The notes: a model not told the origin generated them from the letters alone. Positions 7,494 to 14,687 are shown, counted from the first letter of the stretch. The stretch is DNA of 15,450 nt from CAYMGQ01 sp964390055 (GCA_964390055.1 CAYMGQ010000023.1:1-15450), one strand, 5' to 3'. Program-made: numbers and translations.

Positions 7494-10400
7494 CTAATCT
7501 TCCTCATCATCATAACCATCATCCAAATATTCATCATTAAAACCAGCTTTCCTTAGTTCCTCTTCATCCTCTAACACATAGTCCTCATCCAATTCTATTT
7601 CATCCGCTTCATCCGCTTCATTATCCTGCTCGTCTTCATCCTCGCCCTTATCTTCCTCATCATCAGCGGGCTTATCCTTCTCTTCTTGATCATCTCTTCC
7701 GCCCTGTTTTAAAAGACCTCCATGTTCAATGCCAAGTTCTCCAATATCATCCTCAATGGATTCCCTAATTTCAATCTCCTTTTGGTCTTCTAGCAGTATG
7801 TTTACATTTAAGCTTAGGCTCTGTAATTCCTTGATTAAGACCTTAAAGGATTCAGGCACACCAGGTTCTGGTATGTTTTCACCCTTTACTATACATTCAT
7901 AGGTCTTAACCCTTCCCATCACATCATCAGATTTTACTGTTAAAATCTCCTGTAGTGTGTGGGCTGCTCCATAGGCCTCCAAGGCCCAAACTTCCATTTC
8001 GCCAAAACGCTGGCCCCCAAATTGGGCTTTTCCTCCCAAGGGTTGTTGGGTCACAAGGGAATAAGGACCTGTGCTCCTAGCATGGATTTTATCGTCTACT
8101 AAGTGGTGCAATTTCAGCATATACATATATCCCACGGTAACCGGATTATCAAAGGCCTCCCCTGTTCTTCCGTCATATAGGGTTAGCTTACCACTTCTAG
8201 AATATCCCGCCTCCTCAAGGGCATCCATTATATCATGTTCGTTTGCCCCATCAAATACAGGAGTTGCAACCTCCCAGCCTAATGCCTTGGCAGCTAGGCC
8301 TAAATGTACTTCCAAGACCTGGCCAATGTTCATTCTTGATGGAACTCCTAAGGGGTTTAAGACAATCTCCAAGGGGGTCCCGTCCTCTAAGAAGGGCATA
8401 TCCTCCTCGGGTAATACCCTAGAGATAACTCCCTTGTTTCCATGACGGCCGGCCATCTTGTCGCCAACACTAATCTTTCTCTTTTTGGCAACATAGACCC
8501 TTACTAACTCGTTAACCCCTGGTGGTAATTCGTCCCCATTTTCACGGGAAAACACCTTAATATCAACTACAATACCAGATTCACCATGGGGTACCTTTAG
8601 TGATGTATCCCTTACCTCCCTGGCCTTTTCTCCAAAAATTGCCCTGAGCAATCTTTCTTCGGCAGTCAATTCGGTTTCACCCTTAGGGGTAACCTTTCCT
8701 ACTAATATATCTCCTGACTGCACCTCTGCTCCTATTCGTATAACTCCCCTCTCATCTAAATCCTTGAGGGCATCCTCCCCAACATTGGGTATATCTCGAG
8801 TAATTTCCTCAGGGCCTAACTTTGTATCCCTTGCATCTGCTTCATATTCCTCTATATGGATAGATGTCAGAGAATCATCTTCCACCAACTTTTCGTTAAT
8901 TAATATAGCATCTTCATAATTATAGCCCTCCCAAGTCATGAAACCTACTAAACAGTTTCGTCCTAGGGCTATCTCTCCATGATCTGTCGATGGCCCATCT
9001 GCAATTACATCCCCTGTTTCTACCCTATCTCCCTTACTTACAATGGGTCTCTGATTAATACAGGTTCCTTGGTTAGACCGTCTAAATTTTAATAGTTTAT
9101 ATTCATCTCTTTGACCCTTATCTGTAATAATTACTATTTCATCTGATGTTACCCTATCAACAAGTCCGGGATTATGTGCTGTGACTACAACACCTGAATC
9201 CTTTGCTGATTTATATTCCATTCCTGTTCCTATAATAGGGGTATCCGGAACCAATAAAGGTACCGCTTGTCTTTGCATATTAGCCCCCATCAAGGCCCGG
9301 TTTGCATCATCATTTTCCAAGAAGGGTATCATAGCCGTAGCTACAGACACTACTTGTTTGGGTGACACATCCATATAGTCCACTTCACTATAGGGCACTA
9401 CATCAATGCCACCAAATCGAGTTCTTACTGTTACTCTTTTATTTACAAATCGTTCTTCTTCGTCCAGGGGTTCGTTAGCCTGGGCTATTATAAATAGGTC
9501 CTCCTCATCAGCAGTTAAATACTCTATCTCATTTGTAACAACATGCCTGCTCTTGTCCACCTTCCTATAGGGTGTTTCAATAAATCCATATTCATTAACC
9601 CTTGCATAGGTACTCAAGGAATTTATAAGCCCTATATTTGGTCCTTCAGGGGTTTCTATGGGGCAAATTCTCCCATAGTGAGAATGGTGGACGTCCCTTA
9701 CTTCAAAACCAGCCCTTTCCCTAGATAAGCCCCCTGGCCCTAAGGCCGACAACCTTCTCTTATGAGTTAGTTCAGCTAGTGGATTAGTCTGGTCCATAAA
9801 TTGTGATAATTGGGAACTCCCGAAAAACTCCTTTATAGCTGCCACTACAGGCCTGATATTTATCAAGACTTGTGGTGTAACCAACTCGATATCCTGTATG
9901 GTCATTCTTTCCTTTACAACTCTTTCCATACGGGATAAACCTATTCTAAATTGGTTTTGTAAAAGCTCACCCACTGATCGCAGTCTTCGATTACCCAGAT
10001 GATCAATATCATCAATATTTCCCACCTCATGGGCCAAGTTAAAGGCATAATTAACTGTAGCCAGGATATCAGCAACTAGGATATGCTTTGGCACCAGTTC
10101 CCTTTTCCTTTCCCTAATAGCCTCCTTAATCTCTTCCTCACTTTCATGGTTTTCTATGATTTCCTTCAATACAGGATAGAAAACTTTTTCCCTAATTCTA
10201 AGGTCATCTATATTAAATTTAATATATTCTTTTATATCCACAAAATGGTTGCCTAAAACCCTTACAGGTTTATCCTCATCAGTTAATACATCTACATTGT
10301 TTAGACCAGAATTCTGGATAATAATTGAGCTTTCCCTGTCTATCCTTTGTCCCACTTCTACAAGAACTTCCCCAGTCCGCGGATCTATAACATTTTCCGC

Positions 10401-11267
10401 AGCCCTATGGTTGATAATCCTATTTGCCAGGGAAAGTTTTTTGTTCAATTTATACCGACCCACCCGGGCTAAATCATATCTTTTTTGATCGAAAAACAAG
10501 GAATTTATTAATGATTTTGCACTCTCAACAGTTGGTGGCTCGCCTGGCCTTAATCTCTTGTAGATTTCCAATAAGGCTTCCTCAGTGTTTCTGGTATTAT
10601 CTTTTTCTAGGGTGGCTAATATGCGCTCATCCTCCCCCAGCAATTCTTTTACCTGCTGGTCAGTGCCATAGCCTAAGGCCCTAACTAATACAGTAATGGG
10701 TTGCTTTCTAGTCCGGTCTATCCTTACAGAGACAATCCCATTGGAGTCTGTCTCATACTCTAGCCATGCCCCCCTATTTGGAATTACCGTGGCTGAAAAT
10801 AGGGCCTTCCCGTTTCTGTCATATTCCCTATCATAATATACGCCGGGAGAACGAACCAACTGGCTGACAATTACCCTTTCCGCACCATTAATAATGAAGG
10901 TTCCCGTACCAGTCATAATAGGGAAATCCCCCATAAATACTTCCTGCTCCTTAACTTCCCCAGTTTCTTTATTTATTAACCTTACCCTTACCTTTAAGGG
11001 AGCCGCATATGTAACGTCCCTTTCCTTTGATTCCTCCACACTGTATTTTGTTTCCTCTTCCAAAGAATAATCTAAGAATTCTAAAATCAAATTACCAGTA
11101 TAATCCTCTATGGGGGAAATATCGTTGAAAACTTCTTTTAAGCCTTCTTCTAAAAACCATTGATAAGATTCTTTTTGAAGTTCGATAAGATTAGGTATAT
11201 CCTGAACTTCCTTGATTTGCGAATAACTCATTCTAACCTTTTTACCAACTTTGACAGGATGTGGCAT
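7494..11267 (-). CDS. rpoB: DNA-directed RNA polymerase subunit beta
   Basis: Beta forms one jaw of RNA polymerase and carries the rifampicin pocket. I start at ATG 11267 (MPHPVKVGKKVRMSYSQIKEV), as in other Clostridia; AAGGAG at 11284-11279 lies 11 bases upstream. The longer frame from 11321 adds 18 residues with no family match. The product is 1257 residues. The rifampicin cluster at about 484-511 (SSQLSQFMDQTNPLAELTHKRRLSALGPGG) is wild type at the positions equal to E. coli D516, H526 and S531 (here D492, H502, S507), so susceptibility is predicted. The C-terminal conserved block that contacts beta' (KGENIPEPGVPESFKVL) is present. After it comes an acidic tail of about 66 residues (39 Asp/Glu), longer than in Bacillus. 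Its own promoter lies at 11589-11618 and rpoC follows. Confidence 0.98.
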   Translation of the reverse strand: MPHPVKVGKKVRMSYSQIKEVQDIPNLIELQKESYQWFLEEGLKEVFNDISPIEDYTGNLILEFLDYSLEEETKYSVEESKERDVTYAAPLKVRVRLINKETGEVKEQEVFMGDFPIMTGTGTFIINGAERVIVSQLVRSPGVYYDREYDRNGKALFSATVIPNRGAWLEYETDSNGIVSVRIDRTRKQPITVLVRALGYGTDQQVKELLGEDERILATLEKDNTRNTEEALLEIYKRLRPGEPPTVESAKSLINSLFFDQKRYDLARVGRYKLNKKLSLANRIINHRAAENVIDPRTGEVLVEVGQRIDRESSIIIQNSGLNNVDVLTDEDKPVRVLGNHFVDIKEYIKFNIDDLRIREKVFYPVLKEIIENHESEEEIKEAIRERKRELVPKHILVADILATVNYAFNLAHEVGNIDDIDHLGNRRLRSVGELLQNQFRIGLSRMERVVKERMTIQDIELVTPQVLINIRPVVAAIKEFFGSSQLSQFMDQTNPLAELTHKRRLSALGPGGLSRERAGFEVRDVHHSHYGRICPIETPEGPNIGLINSLSTYARVNEYGFIETPYRKVDKSRHVVTNEIEYLTADEEDLFIIAQANEPLDEEERFVNKRVTVRTRFGGIDVVPYSEVDYMDVSPKQVVSVATAMIPFLENDDANRALMGANMQRQAVPLLVPDTPIIGTGMEYKSAKDSGVVVTAHNPGLVDRVTSDEIVIITDKGQRDEYKLLKFRRSNQGTCINQRPIVSKGDRVETGDVIADGPSTDHGEIALGRNCLVGFMTWEGYNYEDAILINEKLVEDDSLTSIHIEEYEADARDTKLGPEEITRDIPNVGEDALKDLDERGVIRIGAEVQSGDILVGKVTPKGETELTAEERLLRAIFGEKAREVRDTSLKVPHGESGIVVDIKVFSRENGDELPPGVNELVRVYVAKKRKISVGDKMAGRHGNKGVISRVLPEEDMPFLEDGTPLEIVLNPLGVPSRMNIGQVLEVHLGLAAKALGWEVATPVFDGANEHDIMDALEEAGYSRSGKLTLYDGRTGEAFDNPVTVGYMYMLKLHHLVDDKIHARSTGPYSLVTQQPLGGKAQFGGQRFGEMEVWALEAYGAAHTLQEILTVKSDDVMGRVKTYECIVKGENIPEPGVPESFKVLIKELQSLSLNVNILLEDQKEIEIRESIEDDIGELGIEHGGLLKQGGRDDQEEKDKPADDEEDKGEDEDEQDNEADEADEIELDEDYVLEDEEELRKAGFNDEYLDDGYDDEED

Positions 11268-11294
11268 ATTAACATTCACTCCTTGTAATAAAGT

Positions 11295-11350
11295 AAAAAA
11301 ACAATAAAAACAAAATTTCATTCAAATGGATACAAATCTCATTTGAATGA
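11295..11350 (-). terminator. Hairpin plus U-tract in the rpoB leader, candidate attenuator
   Basis: On the minus strand TCATTCAAATG (11350-11340) and CATTTGAATGA (11328-11318) form a perfect 11-bp stem with an 11-base loop. It is followed by AATTTTGTTTTTATTG and a run of seven T. The stem is AT-rich, which weakens it as a terminator. A competing small hairpin, CTCAT/ATGAG around a TCAA loop (11351-11338), uses the same 5' arm, so two states are possible. The structure ends 11 bases before the rpoB Shine-Dalgarno, downstream of the promoter at 11589-11618. Confidence 0.55.
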
Positions 11351-11588
11351 GCTTTTATTTTGTCCTGCAATTATAACCATGACCAAAGTGCTATTTTTTT
11401 ATTTTTATCTCTTTTTATTCAATAAATTCTTCCTAGACCCCTTGGTCTGCTTTTATATTCTAATCTATTTTTTATCCAAAATTTTAATTTTCTTTTGGTT
11501 TATTTTAGCAGTAAGCTATATACTACTATTAACATCCTTTTGAGTTTTTATACAAGCCATAAAAACGACTCTATTATTGCAGTATATT

Positions 11589-11618
11589 ATTGTATCACAA
11601 ACTTTTATAGTTTGTCAA
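11589..11618 (-). promoter_or_regulatory. Sigma-A type promoter for rpoBC, with palindrome in the spacer
   Basis: The minus strand has -35 TTGACA (11618-11613), an 18-base spacer and -10 TACAAT (11594-11589), preceded by TG one base before the hexamer (extended -10). The start of transcription would be near 11582, giving an rpoB leader of about 315 nt. A perfect 7-bp inverted repeat, ACAAACT/AGTTTGT with a 5-base centre (11597-11615), covers part of the -35 and most of the spacer and may be an operator. No regulator is identifiable from the window. Confidence 0.8.
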
Positions 11619-11640
11619 ACCCTTTGTCTAAAGATTTTTT

Positions 11641-11688
11641 AAAACTAAAATTGAGGTTAAAATAAGTCCTAACTCCAATTTTAATTTT
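11641..11688. repeat. Long imperfect inverted repeat upstream of the rpoB promoter
   Basis: Bases 11641-11659 and 11670-11688 are complementary at 18 of 19 positions (two of them G-U in the minus-strand RNA), around a 10-base loop. It lies between the rplL terminator-like hairpin and the rpoB promoter. In RNA read through from rplL it would be a long AT-rich stem, a possible processing site or a second weak terminator. No clean U-tract follows on the minus strand. Confidence 0.55.
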
Positions 11689-11715
11689 AATTAATTTCTC
11701 TCCAGCAAATTACAC

Positions 11716-11763
11716 AAAAAATGTATAAACAAAGCCCACCTTTTATGTCTAGGAAGGCTTTGT
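11716..11763 (-). terminator. Terminator or attenuator after rplL
   Basis: On the minus strand ACAAAGCC (11763-11756) pairs perfectly with GGCTTTGT (11736-11729), with a possible inner CCT/AGG. It is followed by TTATACATTTTTTG. The hairpin begins 20 bases after the rplL stop. The U-tract is interrupted, so termination may be partial. A partial terminator between rplL and rpoB is known in E. coli. Confidence 0.7.
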
Positions 11764-11783
11764 TATATTAAGTTTTTTTCCTC

Positions 11784-12149
11784 TTATTTAAGTTCTACAG
11801 ATGCTCCAGCTTCTTCCAACTTAGCTTTGATTTCTTCAGCCTCTTCCTTGTCTATGCCCTCTTTAACTGCCTTCGGTGCACTGTCAACCAAGTCTTTAGC
11901 ATCCTTTAATCCCAAGCCTGTAATTTCTCTTACCGTTTTAATTACAGCAATTTTTGAGCCGCCTGCACTCTCTAGGACAACATCAAACTCTGTTTGCTCT
12001 TCTTCAGCCTCAGCTCCCGCTGCAGCCCCACCAACAACTACTGGTGCTGATGCGGATACCCCGAACTTGTCCTCCGCCGCCTTTACCAGTTCATTCAGTT
12101 CTAATACCTTCATATTTTCAATTGCTTCTAAAATTTGTTCAATTGTCAT
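11784..12149 (-). CDS. rplL: 50S ribosomal protein L7/L12
   Basis: L7/L12 forms the flexible stalk of the 50S subunit, present as dimers on L10, and recruits and activates EF-G, EF-Tu and other translational GTPases. The 121 residues are the normal length. The N-terminal dimer domain (about 1-32) is followed by an Ala/Gly-rich hinge (VVVGGAAAGAEAEEE, about 37-51) and the C-terminal domain with VIKTVREITGLGLKDAKDLVD, the factor-binding helices. ATG 12149 is preceded by GGAGGTG (12164-12158) at a good distance. It follows rplJ after 27 bases, as in the usual L10 operon, and is followed by a terminator-like hairpin. Confidence 0.98.
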   Translation of the reverse strand: MTIEQILEAIENMKVLELNELVKAAEDKFGVSASAPVVVGGAAAGAEAEEEQTEFDVVLESAGGSKIAVIKTVREITGLGLKDAKDLVDSAPKAVKEGIDKEEAEEIKAKLEEAGASVELK

Positions 12150-12176
12150 TTTAAAAACACCTCCACATTTAATTAA

Positions 12177-12674
12177 TTATTCTTCCTTCTCTTCTTTATC
12201 TATCATCGCCTGCACTAGATAAGCAAAATTAGATATTGGTGCTTGTAAACTACCAAGTAGTTTTGCAAGTAGTTCTTCTCTGGATGGAATATTTGCAATT
12301 TCCTTTAATTTTTCCTCATCATAGAAGCTTCCCTCGACAAAACCCACCTTTAACTCCAACTTTTTATGGCTTTTTGCAAAATCACTTGCAATTTTGGCTG
12401 GCGCTACAGGGTCATCATAACTAAAGGCTAAGGCATTAGGTCCTATTAGCTCTTCTACCAATTCCTGCATTCCTGCATTTTCAGCGGCCCTTCTAGCTAG
12501 GGTGTTTTTGTATACCTTGTAATCAACGCCAGCTTCCCTAAACTTTCTCCTTAATTCAGTAACTTCATCTACTCTTAAGCCCCTGTAGTCCACAATTATT
12601 GCAGATGTGGATTTTTGGAGTTTATCAGTAATCTCTTCCACTATTTTCTTCTTAATCTCTAAAGTTTGTGACAT
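12177..12674 (-). CDS. rplJ: 50S ribosomal protein L10
   Basis: L10 anchors the L7/L12 dimers to the 23S rRNA at the base of the stalk. The chosen start is ATG 12674 (MSQTLEIKKKIVEEI), giving 165 residues. The frame could run from GTG 12686, but that codon lies within the ribosome-binding site AGGAGGTG (12691-12684). Family marks are DYRGLRVDEVTELRRKFREAGVDYKVYKNTLARRA and GPNALAFSYDDPVAPAKI. The C-terminal helix, which binds L7/L12, ends with acidic residues (DKEEKEE). It is preceded by an L10-type leader with a terminator (12721-12857), so the complex of L10 with L7/L12 probably limits its own expression. Confidence 0.97.
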   Translation of the reverse strand: MSQTLEIKKKIVEEITDKLQKSTSAIIVDYRGLRVDEVTELRRKFREAGVDYKVYKNTLARRAAENAGMQELVEELIGPNALAFSYDDPVAPAKIASDFAKSHKKLELKVGFVEGSFYDEEKLKEIANIPSREELLAKLLGSLQAPISNFAYLVQAMIDKEEKEE

Positions 12675-12720
12675 GTGGATACCCACCTCCTTTTGCCTTC
12701 CAAGGCAATTAAAAATAAAA

Positions 12721-12757
12721 TTTAAAAAGACCCCTTTGCAACCAGACAGAAGAGGTC
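12721..12757 (-). terminator. Attenuator hairpin of the L10 leader
   Basis: GACCTCTT (12757-12750) pairs with AAGGGGTC (12736-12729) on the minus strand, 8 bp with one G-U, followed by TTTTTAAATTTTATTTTT. It sits after the L10 leader structure and before rplJ, where an intrinsic terminator gives transcriptional attenuation in other Firmicutes. A further small palindrome, TTGCCTTGGAAGGCAA (12708-12693), lies between it and the rplJ ribosome-binding site. Confidence 0.8.
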
Positions 12758-12857
12758 AATGTTTTCATACTAGCAAACTTTAAGAATGCTGTAAATCCAA
12801 CTTGTTTATAAAAAACCTCGGTAGGATATTAAGCTATATGCCCCTACTGTCTTCGGC
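12758..12857 (-). promoter_or_regulatory. Ribosomal protein L10 leader RNA
   Basis: The minus strand reads GCCGAAGACAGTAGG (12857-12843) and, after a loop, CCTACCGAGG (12825-12816). GTAGG and CCTAC form the closing stem, flanked by the CCGAAGACAG and CCGAGG segments typical of the L10 leader family. This RNA copies the L10 site of 23S rRNA and is bound by L10 with L7/L12 when these are in excess. It lies between rplA and rplJ, followed by the terminator at 12721-12757. Family membership is by recognition of these segments, not by a model search. Exact ends are approximate. Confidence 0.85.
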
Positions 12858-12891
12858 AAATATTCATTTTTAAATTTCTAGCTTTTAAAAA

Positions 12892-13602
12892 TTATTCGGC
12901 CCCGCTACTAAGGATTTTACTTGGGTTAACCTTTACACTAGGGCCCATAGTATTGGTTATTGCAATACTTCTCATGTACTGACCCTTGGCCGCTGCAGGT
13001 CTTGCCCTAACTAAGGCGTCCAGTATAGTCCTTAGGTTTTCTATCAACTTTTCCTTATCAAAGGATACCTTACCAACTGGTACGTGGATTATATTGGCCT
13101 TGTCTAGTCTATATTCTACTTTTCCAGCCTTGATATCTTTTACAGCCCTTTCTATCTCAAAGGTCACAGTTCCTGCCTTTGGATTAGGCATTAATCCCTT
13201 TGGTCCTAAAATCCTTCCTAGTCTTCCAACTGTACCCATCATATCCGGGGTAGCTACAACCACATCAAATTCAAACCAGTTTTCTTCCTGAATTTTGGCC
13301 GCAAAATCGTCTGCTCCTACATAATCAGCACCAGCATTTTCTGCCTCTACAGCCTTTTCCCCCTTGGCAAACACAAGAACTCTTACATCTCTTCCTGTCC
13401 CATGAGGTAAAACCACTGCTCCCCTTACCTGCTGGTCTGCATGCCTAGAGTCAACCCCTAGCTTTACATGTAGTTCTACAGTTTCATCAAATTTTGCAGT
13501 TGCAGTTTTTTTAATTAAATCAACAGCCTCTGTTAAATCGTATAATTTTTCCCTATCAATTAGTTTGGCAACCTCTTGATATTTCTTTCCTCTTTTTGCC
13601 AT
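12892..13602 (-). CDS. rplA: 50S ribosomal protein L1
   Basis: L1 binds 23S rRNA helices 76-78 and forms the mobile stalk that guides deacylated tRNA out of the E site. In many bacteria it also represses its own mRNA. The 236 residues are full length. Marks are the start MAKRGKKYQE, GTGRDVRVLVFAKG at about 68-81, and GPKGLMPNPKAGTVT at 133-147, the conserved RNA-binding signature. ATG 13602 has AAGGAGG (13617-13611) at 8 bases. A likely L1-binding element (13618-13652) abuts this site, so feedback control of rplA translation by L1 is probable. rplK lies 56 bases upstream. Confidence 0.98.
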   Translation of the reverse strand: MAKRGKKYQEVAKLIDREKLYDLTEAVDLIKKTATAKFDETVELHVKLGVDSRHADQQVRGAVVLPHGTGRDVRVLVFAKGEKAVEAENAGADYVGADDFAAKIQEENWFEFDVVVATPDMMGTVGRLGRILGPKGLMPNPKAGTVTFEIERAVKDIKAGKVEYRLDKANIIHVPVGKVSFDKEKLIENLRTILDALVRARPAAAKGQYMRSIAITNTMGPSVKVNPSKILSSGAE

Positions 13603-13617
13603 ATTATTTTCCTCCTT

Positions 13618-13652
13618 GTGGTTTTAACAGCTATCTATCAATAGCCTCCCAC
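13618..13652 (-). promoter_or_regulatory. Candidate L1-binding mRNA element (23S rRNA mimic) before rplA
   Basis: On the minus strand GTGG (13652-13649) pairs with CCAC (13621-13618). Inside is a GA / GTTAAAA asymmetric loop, then GGCTAT (13646-13641) pairs with ATAGCT (13634-13629), closed by TGATAG. The 5' strand GTGGGAGGCT equals a stretch of the L1-binding helix 76/77 of bacterial 23S rRNA as I remember it, and the A-rich 3' side followed by ACCAC also fits. It resembles the L1 mRNA sites of E. coli and Methanococcus. The rplA Shine-Dalgarno begins at the next base, so bound L1 should block initiation. Confidence 0.75.
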
Positions 13653-13658
13653 TCTTTT

Positions 13659-14084
13659 CTATGCCTCTACCTCTATGCCCATACTCCTTGCTGTTCCAGC
13701 TACCATTTCCATAGCGGCTTCTACATCATTAGCATTTAAATCTGGCATTTTTAGCTCAGCTATTTCCCTCACCTTATCCCTTGAAATCTTTGCTACCTTA
13801 TTTTTATTGGGCTCTCCCGATGCCTTATCTATACCAACCGCTTTCTTTATTAAGACAGCCGCTGGAGGGGTTTTTGTAATAAAAGCAAAGGATCTATCCT
13901 GAAAAACAGTAATAATAACTGGTATGAGCAAGCCTGCTTGGTCAGCAGTCTTTGCATTGAACTCCTTGCAAAATCCCATAATGTTTACACCATGTTGTCC
14001 TAAAGCTGGCCCAACTGGTGGTGCCGGTGTTGCCTTTCCTGCTGGGATTTGTAGTTTAATTTGCCCTATAACCTTTTTTGCCAT
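13659..14084 (-). CDS. rplK: 50S ribosomal protein L11
   Basis: L11 sits with its 23S rRNA site at the base of the L7/L12 stalk, in the GTPase-associated centre. It is needed for RelA-type sensing of stalled ribosomes and is part of the thiostrepton site. The 141 residues are the normal length. The proline-rich N-terminal segment GKATPAPPVGPALGQHGVNIMGF (about 16-38) holds the thiostrepton-contact prolines and is wild type by eye. The C-terminal RNA-binding domain contains KTPPAAVLIKKA and ends GTARSMGIEVEA. ATG 14084 has AAAGGAGGTG just upstream. It follows nusG after 35 bases and precedes rplA by 56 bases. Confidence 0.98.
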   Translation of the reverse strand: MAKKVIGQIKLQIPAGKATPAPPVGPALGQHGVNIMGFCKEFNAKTADQAGLLIPVIITVFQDRSFAFITKTPPAAVLIKKAVGIDKASGEPNKNKVAKISRDKVREIAELKMPDLNANDVEAAMEMVAGTARSMGIEVEA

Positions 14085-14119
14085 AGTTTGCCACCTCCTT
14101 TAATATTTCCAATCAAAAT

Positions 14120-14638
14120 TTACATGGTTTCAACCTGCGTGAATCCTAATTCTACAGGTGTATCTCTGCCAAACATGGAGATAAGTACCCTGAAAGTTTC
14201 CTTTTCTAAATTAATTTTTTCAATTGTACCAATAAAACTTTCAAAGGGTCCCGATGTAACCCTTACTGTATCGCCGACTTTCATATCAATTTCATGACGA
14301 ATCTCCTCTACACCCATTGCCATAACTTCTGCCTCCGTCAAAGGCACAGGTTTAGAGCTGGGTCCAACAAAGCCTGTTACCCCCCTAGTATTTCTAACTA
14401 TATACCAGGTTTCATCCGTCATAATCATTTTGATTAAAACATAGCCCGGGAATAGTTTAACTTCCTTTACCTTCTTTTTCCCGTTCTTTATTTCAACTTT
14501 TTCTTCTGTCGGAACATTAATTTCTAAAATAAAATCTTCCATACCTCTATTGGCGACCATTTTTTCTATGTTCACCTTCACCTTGTTCTCATAACTAGAG
14601 TAGGTATGGACTACATACCATTTCGCCTCTTGGGACAT
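14120..14638 (-). CDS. nusG: Transcription termination/antitermination factor NusG
   Basis: NusG binds the RNA polymerase clamp and modulates pausing, termination and coupling to ribosomes. The 172 residues match the Firmicute form. The NGN domain begins WYVVHTYSSYENKV (7-20) and contains FPGYVLIKM (63-71) and the RNTRGVTGFVG segment (82-92); the KOW motif GDTVRVTSGPF is at 122-132. ATG 14638 fits the family N-terminus, but it has no Shine-Dalgarno at normal distance. The strong AAGGAGG lies at 14687-14681, about 43 bases upstream, and can be paired with CTCCTT near the start. The 84-base stretch back to the secE stop is open in the same frame with no ATG, GTG or TTG. Initiation here may be unusual or coupled to secE. 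Confidence 0.96.
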   Translation of the reverse strand: MSQEAKWYVVHTYSSYENKVKVNIEKMVANRGMEDFILEINVPTEEKVEIKNGKKKVKEVKLFPGYVLIKMIMTDETWYIVRNTRGVTGFVGPSSKPVPLTEAEVMAMGVEEIRHEIDMKVGDTVRVTSGPFESFIGTIEKINLEKETFRVLISMFGRDTPVELGFTQVETM

Positions 14639-14687
14639 ATATAAGGAGCATCCATCTCTTGGGAAGATAGATAACTCTTCCCTCCTT
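14639..14687 (-). promoter_or_regulatory. Folded translation-initiation region of nusG
   Basis: Minus strand: AAGGAGG (14687-14681) is the only good Shine-Dalgarno in the secE-nusG gap. GGGAAGA (14682-14676) pairs perfectly with TCTTCCC (14667-14661). AAGGAG (14687-14682) can pair with CTCCTT (14648-14643), five bases before the ATG. The two helices nest apart from one shared base and would draw the Shine-Dalgarno next to the start or hide it. Pairings are seen; the effect is inferred. Confidence 0.5.

Larger units (their letters stand above)
11268..11783 (-). other. 516-base rplL-rpoB spacer: terminators, promoter and long rpoB leader
   Basis: No protein gene is supported here. In transcription order the spacer holds a terminator-like hairpin (11716-11763), a long imperfect inverted repeat (11641-11688), a strong promoter (11589-11618), an A-rich leader of about 315 nt and a last hairpin with U-tract (11295-11350) before the rpoB ribosome-binding site. 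Smaller leader hairpins on the minus strand include GTTTTTAT/ATAAAAAC near 11542-11564 and AGACC/GGTCT near 11434-11447. The arrangement implies that rpoBC transcription is largely separated from the ribosomal protein genes upstream. Confidence 0.75.

Noticed and set aside
8071..8445. Plus-strand frame of 124 codons opposite rpoB
   Set aside because: It lies entirely within conserved rpoB coding sequence and its translation matches nothing recognisable.
11339..11380. Possible 13-residue leader peptide (MVIIAGQNKSSFK) whose stop falls in the rpoB leader hairpin
   Set aside because: The position would suit translational attenuation, but there is no Shine-Dalgarno before its ATG and no run of a regulatory amino acid.
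11343..11543. Plus-strand frame of 66 codons in the rplL-rpoB spacer with a hydrophobic, membrane-like product
   Set aside because: It begins with TTG and has no ribosome-binding site. Its Phe/Leu/Ile/Tyr content is what T-rich DNA gives by chance, being the complement of the A-rich rpoB leader.
11827..12222. Plus-strand frame of 131 codons opposite rplL
   Set aside because: Its Ser/Ala-rich product is the complement of the Ala/Glu-rich rplL; no start signals.
12860..12900. Search for a separate promoter just before the L10 leader
   Set aside because: The short rplA-leader gap is AT-rich but has no TTGACA-like -35 at proper spacing; rplJ may be read from upstream.
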